DNA of 64,000 nt from Bradyrhizobium sp. B124 (GTDB lineage: Bacteria > Pseudomonadota > Alphaproteobacteria > Rhizobiales > Xanthobacteraceae). The stretch is taken from the NCBI RefSeq assembly GCF_038967635.1, contig NZ_CP152413.1, positions 8,622,001-8,686,000 of the forward strand, given 5' to 3'. Shown here in pieces: positions 52,826-61,345 of the stretch (its first letter is position 1; every line of letters starts with the position of its first letter). Below the pieces are notes generated by a model that made no database searches, was not told where the DNA came from, and saw only the letters and a list, made by a program, of their open reading frames with translations. Made by a program: the position numbers and the translations under genes.

Positions 52826-53632
52826 TCAAGCGAAGTAGCAGCTCACGGACCCGTAAGGTCCGTAGTCGGCCTGGATGGTGTCGCCCTTGCGAGTCTCGAT
52901 CGGGCGGATGAAGGAACCTGCCAGCACGATCTGTCCGGCCTCCAGCGCCAGCCCGTTCGGTGCGATCTTGTTGGCCAGCCAGGCCACCGCGGTCGCCGGA
53001 TGATTCAACACACCGGCGGCCAGACCGGTTTCCTCGAGCTGGCCATTTCGGAAGCAGAGCGCGCCGATCCAGCGCAGATCGGCTTCGAGCGGACGGATCG
53101 GACGGCCGCCGAGCACAATGCCGGCATTGGCGGCGTTATCGGCGATGGTGTCGAAGATCTTCCGCGTCGCCTTGGTCTCGGAGTCGACGCGCTCGACCCG
53201 CGTATCCAGGATCTCCAGCGCCGGCACCACGAAGTCAGTGGCGTTGAGCACGTCGAACAGCGTGCAGTTCGGCCCCGCCAGGCGATGCTTCATCACGAAG
53301 GCGAGCTCGGGCTCGACGCGGGTTGCGATGAAGCGGTCGGTCGGCACCAGGCCGCCATCGGCAAAGAACATGTCGTCGAGCAGGATGCCTGAATCCGGCT
53401 CGTCGATATTGAGCGCGCTCTGCATCGCCTTCGAGGTCAGGCCGATCTTGTGGCCCTTGACGACGCGCCCCTGCGCCACCTTCATCTCGACCCAGGCCTT
53501 CTGAATCGCGTAGGCGTCTTCGAGGGTAATGCGGGGGTATTCCAGCGAGAGCTGGCGGATTTGCTTGCGGGTCTTTTCCGCGTTGTCGAGCCGTTGGGCG
53601 GCAGCGCGGATATCGTCCTTGGAAAGGGCCAT
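52826..53632 (-). CDS. hpaH: 2-oxohept-3-ene-1,7-dioate hydratase
   Basis: A 268-residue hydratase of the MhpD/HpaH (FAH-fold) family that adds water to OHED before the aldolase step. Segments: YPRITLEDAYAIQKAWVEMK, VKGHKIGLTSKAMQ, PDSGILLDDMFF, VEPELAFVMKHRL with the acidic metal ligands, and GHPATAVAWLANK-type (NHPATAVAWLANKIAPNG). The ATG at 53632 is the first gene of the operon, facing hpaR over 116 bp. Confidence 0.93.
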   Translation of the reverse strand: MALSKDDIRAAAQRLDNAEKTRKQIRQLSLEYPRITLEDAYAIQKAWVEMKVAQGRVVKGHKIGLTSKAMQSALNIDEPDSGILLDDMFFADGGLVPTDRFIATRVEPELAFVMKHRLAGPNCTLFDVLNATDFVVPALEILDTRVERVDSETKATRKIFDTIADNAANAGIVLGGRPIRPLEADLRWIGALCFRNGQLEETGLAAGVLNHPATAVAWLANKIAPNGLALEAGQIVLAGSFIRPIETRKGDTIQADYGPYGSVSCYFA

Positions 53633-53666
53633 GCGTGATACACAAAAGTGGATGTCGGGGAGATGA

Positions 53667-53678
53667 TTAACATGTTAA
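53667..53678. promoter_or_regulatory. Perfect palindrome, candidate HpaR operator
   Basis: TTAACATGTTAA, a perfect 12-bp palindrome, lies 35 bp upstream of the hpaH start in the hpaR/hpaH divergent region. MarR proteins bind such sites. That HpaR uses this one is inference from position. Confidence 0.5.
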
Positions 53679-53710
53679 GTGAATTCCCGCAAACTGAATC
53701 AGGGCATGTT

Positions 53711-53730
53711 GCAACGCAAAATTTTGTTGC
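53711..53730. promoter_or_regulatory. Second inverted repeat near hpaR start
   Basis: GCAAC-G-CAAAATTTTG-TTGC: a perfect CAAAATTTTG core with flanking GCAA/TTGC arms, 18 bp before the hpaR start. It could be the autoregulatory HpaR site or a second operator. Confidence 0.4.
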
Positions 53731-53748
53731 TGTGGATTGAGCTGAGTA

Positions 53749-54285
53749 ATGGCACGCAAGAAATCGTTGGATGAGACCCGGCCGGGGCAGGGCGACGACG
53801 CATCGTCGCGACGGACCCCGATGCGCGAGTTCTCGCGCTCGCTGCCGATGTCGCTGCTCCGTGCGCGCGAGGCGGTGATGCGGCAGTTCCGACCGTCGCT
53901 GCGCAATCACGGGCTGACCGAGCAGCAGTGGCGGATTTTGCGTGCGCTCACCGCGGTCGACGAGATCGAGGTCACCGAGCTCGCCCGCGTGGCGTTCCTG
54001 CTCGGCCCGAGCCTGTCGCGTATCCTGCGTGATCTCGAGGCGCGCGCGTTGATCGAGCGCAAGGCGGCGGAGAACGACGGGCGGCGCGGAGTGGTCTCGA
54101 TCTCGGCCAAGGGGTTGAAGCTGATCGAGGCGGTGGCGCCGACGTCGGAGGCGATCTATGCCGAGATCACACGGCGATATGGCGCGCGCAAGCTTGCCGA
54201 GTTGCACGAAATGCTGGGCGCGCTGGAGGCAAGCCTCGCCGGAATGGGCTCGGCTGATGACGCCGAAGCCGAGGCCGACGAGTAG
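53749..54285 (+). CDS. hpaR: Homoprotocatechuate degradation regulator HpaR (MarR family)
   Basis: A 178-residue MarR-type winged-helix repressor of the hpa operon, released by aromatic inducer. LTEQQWRILRALTAVDEIEVTELAR and FLLGPSLSRILRDLEARALIERK are the HTH and wing; MREFSRSLPMSLLRAREAVMRQFRPSL is typical of HpaR. A basic N-terminal extension of about 22 residues is present. It is transcribed away from hpaH, and palindromes lie between them. The ribosome site is weak. Confidence 0.92.
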   Translation: MARKKSLDETRPGQGDDASSRRTPMREFSRSLPMSLLRAREAVMRQFRPSLRNHGLTEQQWRILRALTAVDEIEVTELARVAFLLGPSLSRILRDLEARALIERKAAENDGRRGVVSISAKGLKLIEAVAPTSEAIYAEITRRYGARKLAELHEMLGALEASLAGMGSADDAEAEADE

Positions 54286-54310
54286 TCGCGACGATGCGCG
54301 GCAATGCCGC

Positions 54311-55306
54311 TCAGGCCATGTAGGGCACCCGCGAGATCACGTTGATGGCGCGGAATTCGGCGATCCAGCCTGCGACCTTGGAGTGGGACCATTCGATATG
54401 GCGGCGCAAGGTCGCGGCGGCTGCGTCGCCGTCACGGGCGCGCAAGGCTTCGATGATCACCAGATGCTCGTCCATGAAGGAATCGATCTGCGGCGCGGTC
54501 AGGGCGACCTGGATATGCTTGCCGATCACGAAAGCGCAATGGGTGCGCTTGAGCGCTTCGACCATCTCGCGATTGATGCCGTAACCCAGGCAGCGGATGT
54601 GGAGGTCGCCCTCGATCTCATCGAGCTCGCCGACGCCGACGCGGCTGCGGAATTGGATGCCCTCGCGCAGCCGCTCCGCCATCCGGTCGAGCAGTGCGGT
54701 CGGAATCCTCGGCGCAGCGGATTTGAGGAGCAGCGGCTCGAGGGTTGCGCGCACCTCGAAGATGTCGCGCAGGCGATCCTCATCGAGCGGCACGACATAC
54801 CAATGAGCCTTCGCGCCCTTCTCCAGGATTCCGATCGCCTGCGCGCGTAGCAGCAGATTGCGCGCAACCGTGCGCCCGACCCGGAAGTGCCGCGCCAATG
54901 CGAGCTCGCTGACGCGGAAGCGTCCGAACAGCGACCGGTAGATGATCTCGCGTTCGAGCTTGTAATAGAGCGCATCCCAGGCGTCGCTGCGCACCGCCTC
55001 GACGGGGCCGTCGGTCAGCCCGAACATCTCCGGCGTGATCGGGACGCGCCGCGGGTCGACCTTGCGCTTGCCGGCGATGACGCCGCGGCCATCGAAGCGG
55101 CGCACCAGGCCGATGTGCTCGAGCTGTTCGAAGGCCTGCCGTACCGGCGAGCGGCTGGAGCCGAACAAGGTAGCGATCGCCGATTCGGAGAGAACCGTGC
55201 CGGGTGGCACGTCGCCAGTCCGGATGTGCTTCGCCAATGCGCTCTTGATCAGCGCATAGGCCGGCTGTTTCCGTCTGGTCTGCGATTTCGCTCTTGGAAT
55301 CGACAT
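54311..55306 (-). CDS. GntR/FCD-family regulator with apparent duplicated winged helix
   Basis: A 331-residue regulator. An N-terminal GntR winged helix spans about residues 14-80 (VLSESAIATLFGSSRSPVRQAFEQLE, then FDGRGVI wing). A second HTH-like block at about 108-175 (FRVSELALARHFRVGRTVARNLLLRAQAIGILEK) follows, then an FCD-like ligand domain (about 178-315, with metal-type residues near Asp234, His281, His303). A single GntR/FCD protein is normally about 230 residues, so about 90 residues are extra. The ATG at 55306 is used; another at 55348 is possible, and neither has a clear ribosome site. It faces the ABC-catabolic operon and probably controls it. Confidence 0.85.
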   Translation of the reverse strand: MSIPRAKSQTRRKQPAYALIKSALAKHIRTGDVPPGTVLSESAIATLFGSSRSPVRQAFEQLEHIGLVRRFDGRGVIAGKRKVDPRRVPITPEMFGLTDGPVEAVRSDAWDALYYKLEREIIYRSLFGRFRVSELALARHFRVGRTVARNLLLRAQAIGILEKGAKAHWYVVPLDEDRLRDIFEVRATLEPLLLKSAAPRIPTALLDRMAERLREGIQFRSRVGVGELDEIEGDLHIRCLGYGINREMVEALKRTHCAFVIGKHIQVALTAPQIDSFMDEHLVIIEALRARDGDAAAATLRRHIEWSHSKVAGWIAEFRAINVISRVPYMA

Positions 55307-55330
55307 CGATGACTGCCCGCCGGTCACACT

Positions 55331-55340
55331 ATCACGTGAT
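55331..55340. promoter_or_regulatory. Palindrome before GntR gene
   Basis: ATCACGTGAT, a perfect 10-bp palindrome, 24 bp upstream of the chosen GntR start. Possible autoregulation site; if translation starts at 55348 it would be inside the coding region. Confidence 0.3.
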
Positions 55341-55397
55341 CCCGTCATGGTCGCTGGTAGCAGGCATTTACGCACCGTTGCCAGCGAACTTTTGACT

Positions 55398-55409
55398 ATT
55401 GCGTGCAAT
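55398..55409. promoter_or_regulatory. Candidate GntR operator
   Basis: ATTGC-GT-GCAAT, a perfect inverted repeat in the GntR/ABC divergent gap, immediately next to TTGACT (55392-55397) that could be a -35 box, and followed by an extra GTGCAAT half-site ending 55416. FCD-type GntR proteins often use short ATTG/CAAT-armed palindromes. No -10 could be fixed with confidence. Confidence 0.45.
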
Positions 55410-55593
55410 GTGCAATCATGTTTAGCTATGTCAAACGCCAGATTGATGGCCGTCGTTGCGCGTCTTGTGCGCTGCAGCGGCGCTCACGTTTGTTCGCCGC
55501 GCCGATTGATGGCTGCGGATAGGCAACCGATCGACGCGTCAGCTCGTCTCAACGCAGCCGACATGCAAGTCGGCGCACCAAAGGGAGGATTGA

Positions 55594-56739
55594 ATGAAAC
55601 TGACGAGGCGTGAGTTTTCCGCCGGCTTGGCGGCAGGTCTCGCTGCTCCCGCGCTGATGCGCAGCGCTTGGGCGCAGGGGGCGACCATCAAGATCGGCAT
55701 GTGCGTGCCGGTGACTGGACCCGCGGCGGAGCAGGGCCTGTGGGCCCAGAACGGCGCCAAGCTGGCGCTGGCCGCGGTCAACAAGGCCGGTGGAGTACTC
55801 GGCAAGCAGGTCGAACTCGTCATCGAGGATGACCAGACCACCAATCCGGGCATCGTGCTGGCGTTCTCCAAGCTCGCCGCGCAATCCGACATCGTTGCCT
55901 TCCTCGGCTCGATCCGCTCGACCCAGGTGCAGGCGATGGCGCCCGATGTGATCAAGGTCGGCAAGCCGGTGATGATCGGCGGCACCAATCCCGATCTCAC
56001 CCATTCCGGCAATCCCTGGCTGTTCCGCTTCCGCCCGAACGACAATTATTCCGGCCGCGTGATCGCCGATTTCGGCGTCACCACGCTCGGCAAGAAGAAA
56101 TGGGCGATCGTGCATTCGACCGACGCGTTCGGTACCGCGGGCGGCAAGGCGCTGTCAGAGGCGCTGACCAAGCTCGGCGCGCCGCCGGTGCTTGACCAAG
56201 GCTACGCCAACCAGAGCCAGGACTTCACCCCGGTCGTGCTGGCCGTGAAGCAGTCCGGCGCCGACGTGCTCGGCACCTACTTCACCTTCGAGAACGACCT
56301 CGGCATCTTTGCCCGGCAGTTGCGCCAGCTCGGCGTCAACATCCCCTGGGTCGGCTCGCCCTCGGTGGTGGCGGTCTCCTCGACCAAGCTCGCCGGTCCC
56401 GCGCTGTTCGGCACCTACGGCGTCGCCGACTTCGCCGAAGACTCGAGCGATACCGCGAAGGCGTTCGGCAAGTCCTATCGCGATGCCTACAAGACCGCGC
56501 CCGACAACCAGAGCGCCTGGCCGTACGACGCGATCACCATCCTGTCGGCGGCGATCAACAAGGCCGGCTCGACCGATCCGAACAAGATCCGCGACGCCAT
56601 CCTGGCGACGCAGAAATTCGCCGGTGCTGAAGGCGAGTATAATTTCGACAAGAACGGCGACGGCCTGCACGGCTACAATGTCGTGAAGAACGACAAGGGC
56701 AAGATCGTCTACGACAAGCACATCGACTTCAACGATTGA
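55594..56739 (+). CDS. LIV-type ABC importer, substrate-binding protein (Tat signal)
   Basis: A 381-residue periplasmic binding protein. The N-terminal LTRREFSAGLAAGLAAPALM is a twin-arginine signal, cut after SAWA. The flytrap domain begins IKIGMCVPVTGPAAEQGLW; GGVLGKQVELVIEDDQ is typical of LIV-type binders. GGGAGGATTG precedes the ATG at 55594. It is the first gene of an operon with transporter and sugar-acid enzymes, so the ligand is likely a sugar acid or related organic acid rather than an amino acid. Confidence 0.92.
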   Translation: MKLTRREFSAGLAAGLAAPALMRSAWAQGATIKIGMCVPVTGPAAEQGLWAQNGAKLALAAVNKAGGVLGKQVELVIEDDQTTNPGIVLAFSKLAAQSDIVAFLGSIRSTQVQAMAPDVIKVGKPVMIGGTNPDLTHSGNPWLFRFRPNDNYSGRVIADFGVTTLGKKKWAIVHSTDAFGTAGGKALSEALTKLGAPPVLDQGYANQSQDFTPVVLAVKQSGADVLGTYFTFENDLGIFARQLRQLGVNIPWVGSPSVVAVSSTKLAGPALFGTYGVADFAEDSSDTAKAFGKSYRDAYKTAPDNQSAWPYDAITILSAAINKAGSTDPNKIRDAILATQKFAGAEGEYNFDKNGDGLHGYNVVKNDKGKIVYDKHIDFND

Positions 56740-56744
56740 TCGCG

Positions 56745-56779
56745 GATCGGCCTCGCCGGCGAAACCGGCGAGGCCGATC
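56745..56779 (+). terminator. Strong hairpin between binding protein and permease genes
   Basis: Perfect 15-bp stem GATCGGCCTCGCCGG / CCGGCGAGGCCGATC with loop CGAAA, five bases after the binding-protein stop, followed by only TTCT. It could cause partial termination or protect the upstream mRNA, giving excess binding protein over permease. Confidence 0.75.
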
Positions 56780-56811
56780 TTCTGCGCACACTGTTCAGAT
56801 CGAGCGCTGTC

Positions 56812-57687
56812 ATGGATCTGGTTCTACAACTGCTGTTCACCGGCATCGGCATCGGCGCGGTCTACGCGCTGGTCGCGCTCGGTTTCGTGCTGATCTTCCG
56901 CGCCACCAACGTGGTGAACTTCGCGCAAGGCGAGTTCTCGATGGTGGCCGCCTATCTGATGGTGGTGTTCTCGGTCGATCTCGGCTGGCCTTACTGGCTG
57001 TCGTTCCTGATCGCGCTCGCCGGCATGGCGCTGTTCGGCGTCATCTTCAATCTCGGCGTCTACTATCCGCTGCGCCACCGCACCTATCTGCCTGTCATCA
57101 TCGCTACCATCGGCGCCTCGATCCTGCTGTCGAACTCGGTGCTCGCGATCTACGGTCCGCAGCCGCAGGTGCTGCAGGGCTGGTTCGATACGCCCGGCAT
57201 CCAGCTCGGCCCGGTCTATCTCGACAGCCAGTATCTCTTGATCATCGGCGTCACGATCCTCCTGGTGCTGTTCAATTTCTGGTTCTTCGAGAAGACGCTG
57301 CTCGGCAAGAAGCTGCAGGCGACCTCGCAGGACAAGGAGATGGCCTCGCTGCTCGGCATCTCCGTCTCCACCATGATCATGATCACCTTCATCTACTCTG
57401 CCGTGCTCGGCGGTCTCGCCGGCATCCTGGTGGCGCCGGTGCTGTTCGTCTCGATCCAGATGGGCTCGACGATTGCGCTGAAGGCGTTTGCCGCGACCAT
57501 CATCGGCGGCTTCGGCGACGTTGCCGGCGCCATCGTCGGCGGCCTTGCGCTCGGCGTCATCGAGACGTTCGGCGCCGCCTATATCTCGGTGCCGTACAAG
57601 GACGGCTTTGCCTTCCTGGTGCTGATCGCTTTCCTGGTGTTCCGGCCGCAGGGCATCTTCGGCGAACGTGTCGCGGAGAAAGCATGA
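56812..57687 (+). CDS. LIV-type ABC importer, permease (LivH-like)
   Basis: A 291-residue inner-membrane permease with about eight membrane segments. GIGIGAVYALVALGFVLIFRATNVVNFAQGEFSM is the LivH start pattern (in two visible parts), and TSQDKEMASLLGISVSTM the coupling region. Ends ERVAEKA with ATGA overlap into the next gene. Confidence 0.93.
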   Translation: MDLVLQLLFTGIGIGAVYALVALGFVLIFRATNVVNFAQGEFSMVAAYLMVVFSVDLGWPYWLSFLIALAGMALFGVIFNLGVYYPLRHRTYLPVIIATIGASILLSNSVLAIYGPQPQVLQGWFDTPGIQLGPVYLDSQYLLIIGVTILLVLFNFWFFEKTLLGKKLQATSQDKEMASLLGISVSTMIMITFIYSAVLGGLAGILVAPVLFVSIQMGSTIALKAFAATIIGGFGDVAGAIVGGLALGVIETFGAAYISVPYKDGFAFLVLIAFLVFRPQGIFGERVAEKA

Positions 57688-59456
57688 GCGCCAGCGACAA
57701 CATGATCCCGGCGCCCGCCGTGCGCTCAAAACCGCTGATCGTTCGCCATTTGCCGTATTTCATCGGCGCGGCCGCGCTGGTGGCGCTCGCCGCCAGCATG
57801 CAGTTCGACGGCTACATCCTCAACATCCTGCTGCAGGCCACGACCTTCTCGATCGCGGTGTTCGGTTTGTCGGTCGTGCTCGGCCTGTGCGGCCAGATCA
57901 ACCTGGCGCAGGCGGCGTTCTTCGGCTTCGGTGCCTATGCCGTCGGCCTCGGCACTGCCGACCTGCATCTGAACTTCTGGCTCTGTCTGGTCGGCGCCTG
58001 CGCGATCACGCTGGTCGCCGGCGCGTTTTTAGGCATGTCGACGCTGCGGCTCGGCGGGCATTACCTCGCGATGGTGACGATCTCGTTCCAGCAGATCGTG
58101 ACGCTGGTGATGATCAACGCCATCGGCGTGACCCACGGGCCGGACGGCGTCGCCAACATTCGCCGGCCCGAACTGTTCCAGTCCTCGCAGAGCTATCTCG
58201 CTTTCTGCGTCGCGATGCTCGCGATCGTCGGCTATCTGGTCTGGCATCTGCCTGACACCAAGCTCGGCCGCGCCATGCGCGCGGTGCGCGACAACGAGCT
58301 TGCGGCCGGCGTCAACGGCATCGACGTATTCCGCACCAAGGTCTCCGCCTTTGCGGTGTGCGCGGTACTCGGCGGCCTCGCGGGCGGCCTGTTCGCCGGC
58401 GGCTTTGCCTATGTCAGTCCCGACCAGTTCTCATTTGCGGAATCGATTCAGTTCCTGACCATGTCGCTGCTCGGCGGCGTGGCCTCGCCGATCGGCTCCG
58501 CGATCGGCACCGGGCTGTTGATCCTGATTCCGGAATGGCTGCGCTTCCTGAAGAGCGTGCCCGGTCTCTACCTCGCGATCTACGGACTGTCGGTGATCCT
58601 GATCATCCGCTTCATGCCGGACGGCATCTGGGGCTTTGTGTCCGACGCGTTCACGCGCTGGCGCGCGCACAGCATGGCGCCGCCTGTTGCCGGAGCGCTC
58701 CAGCTCAAGCCCGCGACCACAGGCGGCGACATCGTGCTCGAAGTCACCGGGCTCTCGAAGCATTTCGGCGGCCTCAAGGCGGTCGATGGCGTCGACATCG
58801 CGGTGAAGCGCGGCAGCGTGCATGCGTTGATCGGACCCAACGGTTCCGGCAAGACCACGACGCTGAACGTGCTGTCCGGTCTCTACAAGGCAACCGCCGG
58901 CAAGATCGTGCTCGACGGCACCGACATCACCAGCATGGCGCCGCATCAGCGCACCGCTGCGGGGCTCGGACGCACCTTCCAGAACATCCGCCTGTTCCGT
59001 TCGATGACGGCGCTGGAGAATGTCGAGATCGGCGCCGAGCGTCCCGGCAACACCATGATCGGGAAGGGCGACGACGCACTGACCGAGCGCGCGATGGAGG
59101 CCTTGACCTTCGTCGGTCTCGGCAACCGCGCCAACGAGCTGATCTCGAGCTTCTCCTACGGCCACCAGCGCCTGATCGAGATCGCCCGCGCATTGGCGTC
59201 GAACCCGACGTTGCTGCTGCTCGACGAACCGGCCGCCGGCCTCAATTCGACCGAGAAGCTCGAGCTGCATGAGCTGCTGAAGCGCATCGCAGCGCAGGGC
59301 CTCACCATCCTGATCATCGATCACGACATGACGCTGGTCTCGGAGGCAGCCCAGCACATCACCGTGCTGAATTTCGGGCGCCGCATCGCCGACGGCGAGT
59401 CCATGGCGGTGCTGCGTCATCCCGACGTCGTCTCCGCTTATCTCGGGAGCGAATGA
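57684..59456 (+). CDS. LIV-type ABC importer, fused permease-ATPase (LivM-LivG)
   Basis: A 590-residue fusion. Residues about 1-335 are a LivM permease with about ten membrane segments (GLCGQINLAQAAFFGFGAYAVG; coupling loop AVRDNELAAGVNGIDVFR). From about 349 a LivG ATPase follows: Walker A GPNGSGKTT near 384, signature FSYGHQRLIEIARAL near 490, Walker B LLLLDEPAAGLNS near 511 and switch LIIDHDMTL. All ATPase motifs are intact. The ATG at 57684 overlaps the livH stop; the frame stays open upstream through livH, but that is chance. Confidence 0.93.
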   Translation: MSASDNMIPAPAVRSKPLIVRHLPYFIGAAALVALAASMQFDGYILNILLQATTFSIAVFGLSVVLGLCGQINLAQAAFFGFGAYAVGLGTADLHLNFWLCLVGACAITLVAGAFLGMSTLRLGGHYLAMVTISFQQIVTLVMINAIGVTHGPDGVANIRRPELFQSSQSYLAFCVAMLAIVGYLVWHLPDTKLGRAMRAVRDNELAAGVNGIDVFRTKVSAFAVCAVLGGLAGGLFAGGFAYVSPDQFSFAESIQFLTMSLLGGVASPIGSAIGTGLLILIPEWLRFLKSVPGLYLAIYGLSVILIIRFMPDGIWGFVSDAFTRWRAHSMAPPVAGALQLKPATTGGDIVLEVTGLSKHFGGLKAVDGVDIAVKRGSVHALIGPNGSGKTTTLNVLSGLYKATAGKIVLDGTDITSMAPHQRTAAGLGRTFQNIRLFRSMTALENVEIGAERPGNTMIGKGDDALTERAMEALTFVGLGNRANELISSFSYGHQRLIEIARALASNPTLLLLDEPAAGLNSTEKLELHELLKRIAAQGLTILIIDHDMTLVSEAAQHITVLNFGRRIADGESMAVLRHPDVVSAYLGSE

Positions 59457-60184
59457 TGCCGCTGCTCGAAATCCGCAATCTCGTGGTCCGCTACGGCGAG
59501 ATCGAGGCGCTGCGCGGCGTCACCATCGCCGTGGAGCAGGGCCAGGTGGTCACGCTGCTGGGCGCCAACGGCGCCGGCAAGTCGACCACGCTGCGCGCGA
59601 TCTCCGGCCTCGCCAAGCCTGCCTCCGGCGACATCCTGTTCGACGGTCACTCGATCGCGGGCCTTGGGCCGGAAGCGATCGTGCGGCTCGGCATCTCGCA
59701 TGTGCCGGAAGGCCGCCGCGTGTTTCCGGGCCTCACCGTGAAAGAGAACATCATGCTCGGCGCGTCGAACCGGAAGGTCGGGGCGTCGCAGATCTCGCGC
59801 GAGGCCGACGCGATGTTCGACCTGTTCCCGGACATCCGCGCCTTCTCCAATGCGCTCGGCTGGACGCTGTCCGGCGGCCAGCTGCAGATGGTCGCGGTGG
59901 CGCGCGGCCTGATGGCCAAGCCGCGGCTGTTGCTGCTCGACGAGCCGTCTCTCGGGCTGGCGCCTGTGATTGTGCAGGCGGTGTTCCGCATCATTTCGCA
60001 GATCAGGAAGGACACCACGGTCTTGCTCGTCGAGCAAAATGCGCGCATGGGACTTTCGGTCGCCGATCACGGCTTCGTCCTGGAAACCGGCCGGATTGTG
60101 CTGGGCGGCAAGCCCGACGAATTGTGGGGCAACGAAGCCATCGCCGCGGCCTATCTCGGCGGCCACGCCAAAACCCACGCCTGA
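59453..60184 (+). CDS. LIV-type ABC importer, ATPase (LivF-like)
   Basis: A 243-residue ATPase with Walker A GANGAGKST, signature LSGGQLQMV, Walker B LLLLDEPSLGLAP and LLVEQNARM switch region. Starts at tandem ATGs overlapping the fusion gene stop. Completes the importer; the dehydrogenase gene starts 36 bp downstream. Confidence 0.93.
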   Translation: MMPLLEIRNLVVRYGEIEALRGVTIAVEQGQVVTLLGANGAGKSTTLRAISGLAKPASGDILFDGHSIAGLGPEAIVRLGISHVPEGRRVFPGLTVKENIMLGASNRKVGASQISREADAMFDLFPDIRAFSNALGWTLSGGQLQMVAVARGLMAKPRLLLLDEPSLGLAPVIVQAVFRIISQIRKDTTVLLVEQNARMGLSVADHGFVLETGRIVLGGKPDELWGNEAIAAAYLGGHAKTHA

Positions 60185-60220
60185 CAACGCACTGTGCTTC
60201 ATCGAGCGAGCTAGTCTTTC

Positions 60221-61306
60221 ATGGTCACCATCAAGGTCGATAATCTCATCAACTTCGTGTCCGAGGTGTTTTCCCATTCGGAGTCCTCTCCGGAAGAGGC
60301 GAAGCGCATCGCGACCTACCTGACGACCGCGAATCTGACGGGCCATGACAGCCACGGCGTGATCCGCGTGCCCGTCTATGTCAGATGGAAGAAGATGGGC
60401 TCGATCGTGCCGAACCAGACCCCCGAGGTCGTGGTCGACACGGCCTCGCTCGCAGTGGTCGACGGCAAGTTCGGTTATGGCCAGACCGTCACGCCTGTCG
60501 CAGTGAGGCTCGGCATCGAGAAGTGCAAGAAGGCGGGGCTTGCCGCGGTCGCGCTGCGCAATTCCGGCCATCTCGGCCGCGTCGGCGACTGGGCCGAAAT
60601 GGCCGCCGCCGAGGGGCTTGTGTCTGTTCATTTCGTAACCGCAGCGGGCTCGCTGCTGGTCGCGCCTTACGGCGGCGTCGAGAAGCGGCTGTCCACCGCG
60701 CCGTATTGCGTCGGCATTCCGCGCCAGGGGCAGGACCCGATCGTGCTCGATTTCGCGACCTCCGTCGTCGCCGAGGGCAAGTGCCTGGTCGCCAGCCGCG
60801 GCGGCAAGAAGCTGCCGCACGGCGCGCTGGTCGATGCCGACGGCACGCTGAGCGAGGATCCGCATGTGCTGTATGGCCCGTACACGCCGGACGGGCCGCG
60901 CGACCATACCAAGGGAACCGGCGCGATCCGCGCCTTCGGCGATCACAAGGGTTCGGGCCTTGCCTTCATCTGCGAGCTGCTCGGCGGCGCGCTGACCGGC
61001 ACCGGCGCGACGTCGTCGGACCGGCGTTTCGCCAACGGCATGATGGCGTTCTACATCGATCCCAGGGTGATCGACACCAGCAATTTCTTCGACGATGAAA
61101 TCACCCGCTACACCGATTTCATTCGCGCCACCAAGCCGATCGCAGGCACCGAGTCCGTGCTGGTTCCGGGTGATCCCGAGCGAAAAACCCGCGCCGATCG
61201 CACCAGGAACGGCATCCCCTTGCCTGACGACACCTGGGCGGCGATAGTGAATACCGCGCGCGAAGTCGGCGTCAGCGAAGTTTCTATCCAGCGGGCGACC
61301 AGCTGA
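60221..61306 (+). CDS. Malate/L-lactate dehydrogenase (Ldh2) family oxidoreductase
   Basis: A 361-residue NAD(P)-dependent dehydrogenase of the Ldh2/YiaK family. GHDSHGVIRVP (His45 region) is the catalytic motif, ALRNSGHLGRVGDWAEMAA the coenzyme segment, followed by GIPRQGQDPIVLDFATSVVAEGK and DHKGSGLAFICELLGGALTG. Members reduce or oxidise 2-hydroxy/2-oxo acids: malate, sulfolactate, diketogulonate, ureidoglycolate. The sugar-acid aldolase and dehydratase downstream suggest a sugar-acid 2-hydroxy group. Precise substrate unknown. Confidence 0.88.
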   Translation: MVTIKVDNLINFVSEVFSHSESSPEEAKRIATYLTTANLTGHDSHGVIRVPVYVRWKKMGSIVPNQTPEVVVDTASLAVVDGKFGYGQTVTPVAVRLGIEKCKKAGLAAVALRNSGHLGRVGDWAEMAAAEGLVSVHFVTAAGSLLVAPYGGVEKRLSTAPYCVGIPRQGQDPIVLDFATSVVAEGKCLVASRGGKKLPHGALVDADGTLSEDPHVLYGPYTPDGPRDHTKGTGAIRAFGDHKGSGLAFICELLGGALTGTGATSSDRRFANGMMAFYIDPRVIDTSNFFDDEITRYTDFIRATKPIAGTESVLVPGDPERKTRADRTRNGIPLPDDTWAAIVNTAREVGVSEVSIQRATS

Positions 61307-61345
61307 GGCTCGTCCCCCAATAAACCGCAAAGGGAAACGCGATCA

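Noticed and set aside
56736..57683. Possible LivH-LivM-LivG triple fusion because the fusion frame is open upstream
   Set aside because: The upstream part is out of frame with livH and encodes Arg-rich sequence; the ATG at 57684 with a stop overlap is the real start.
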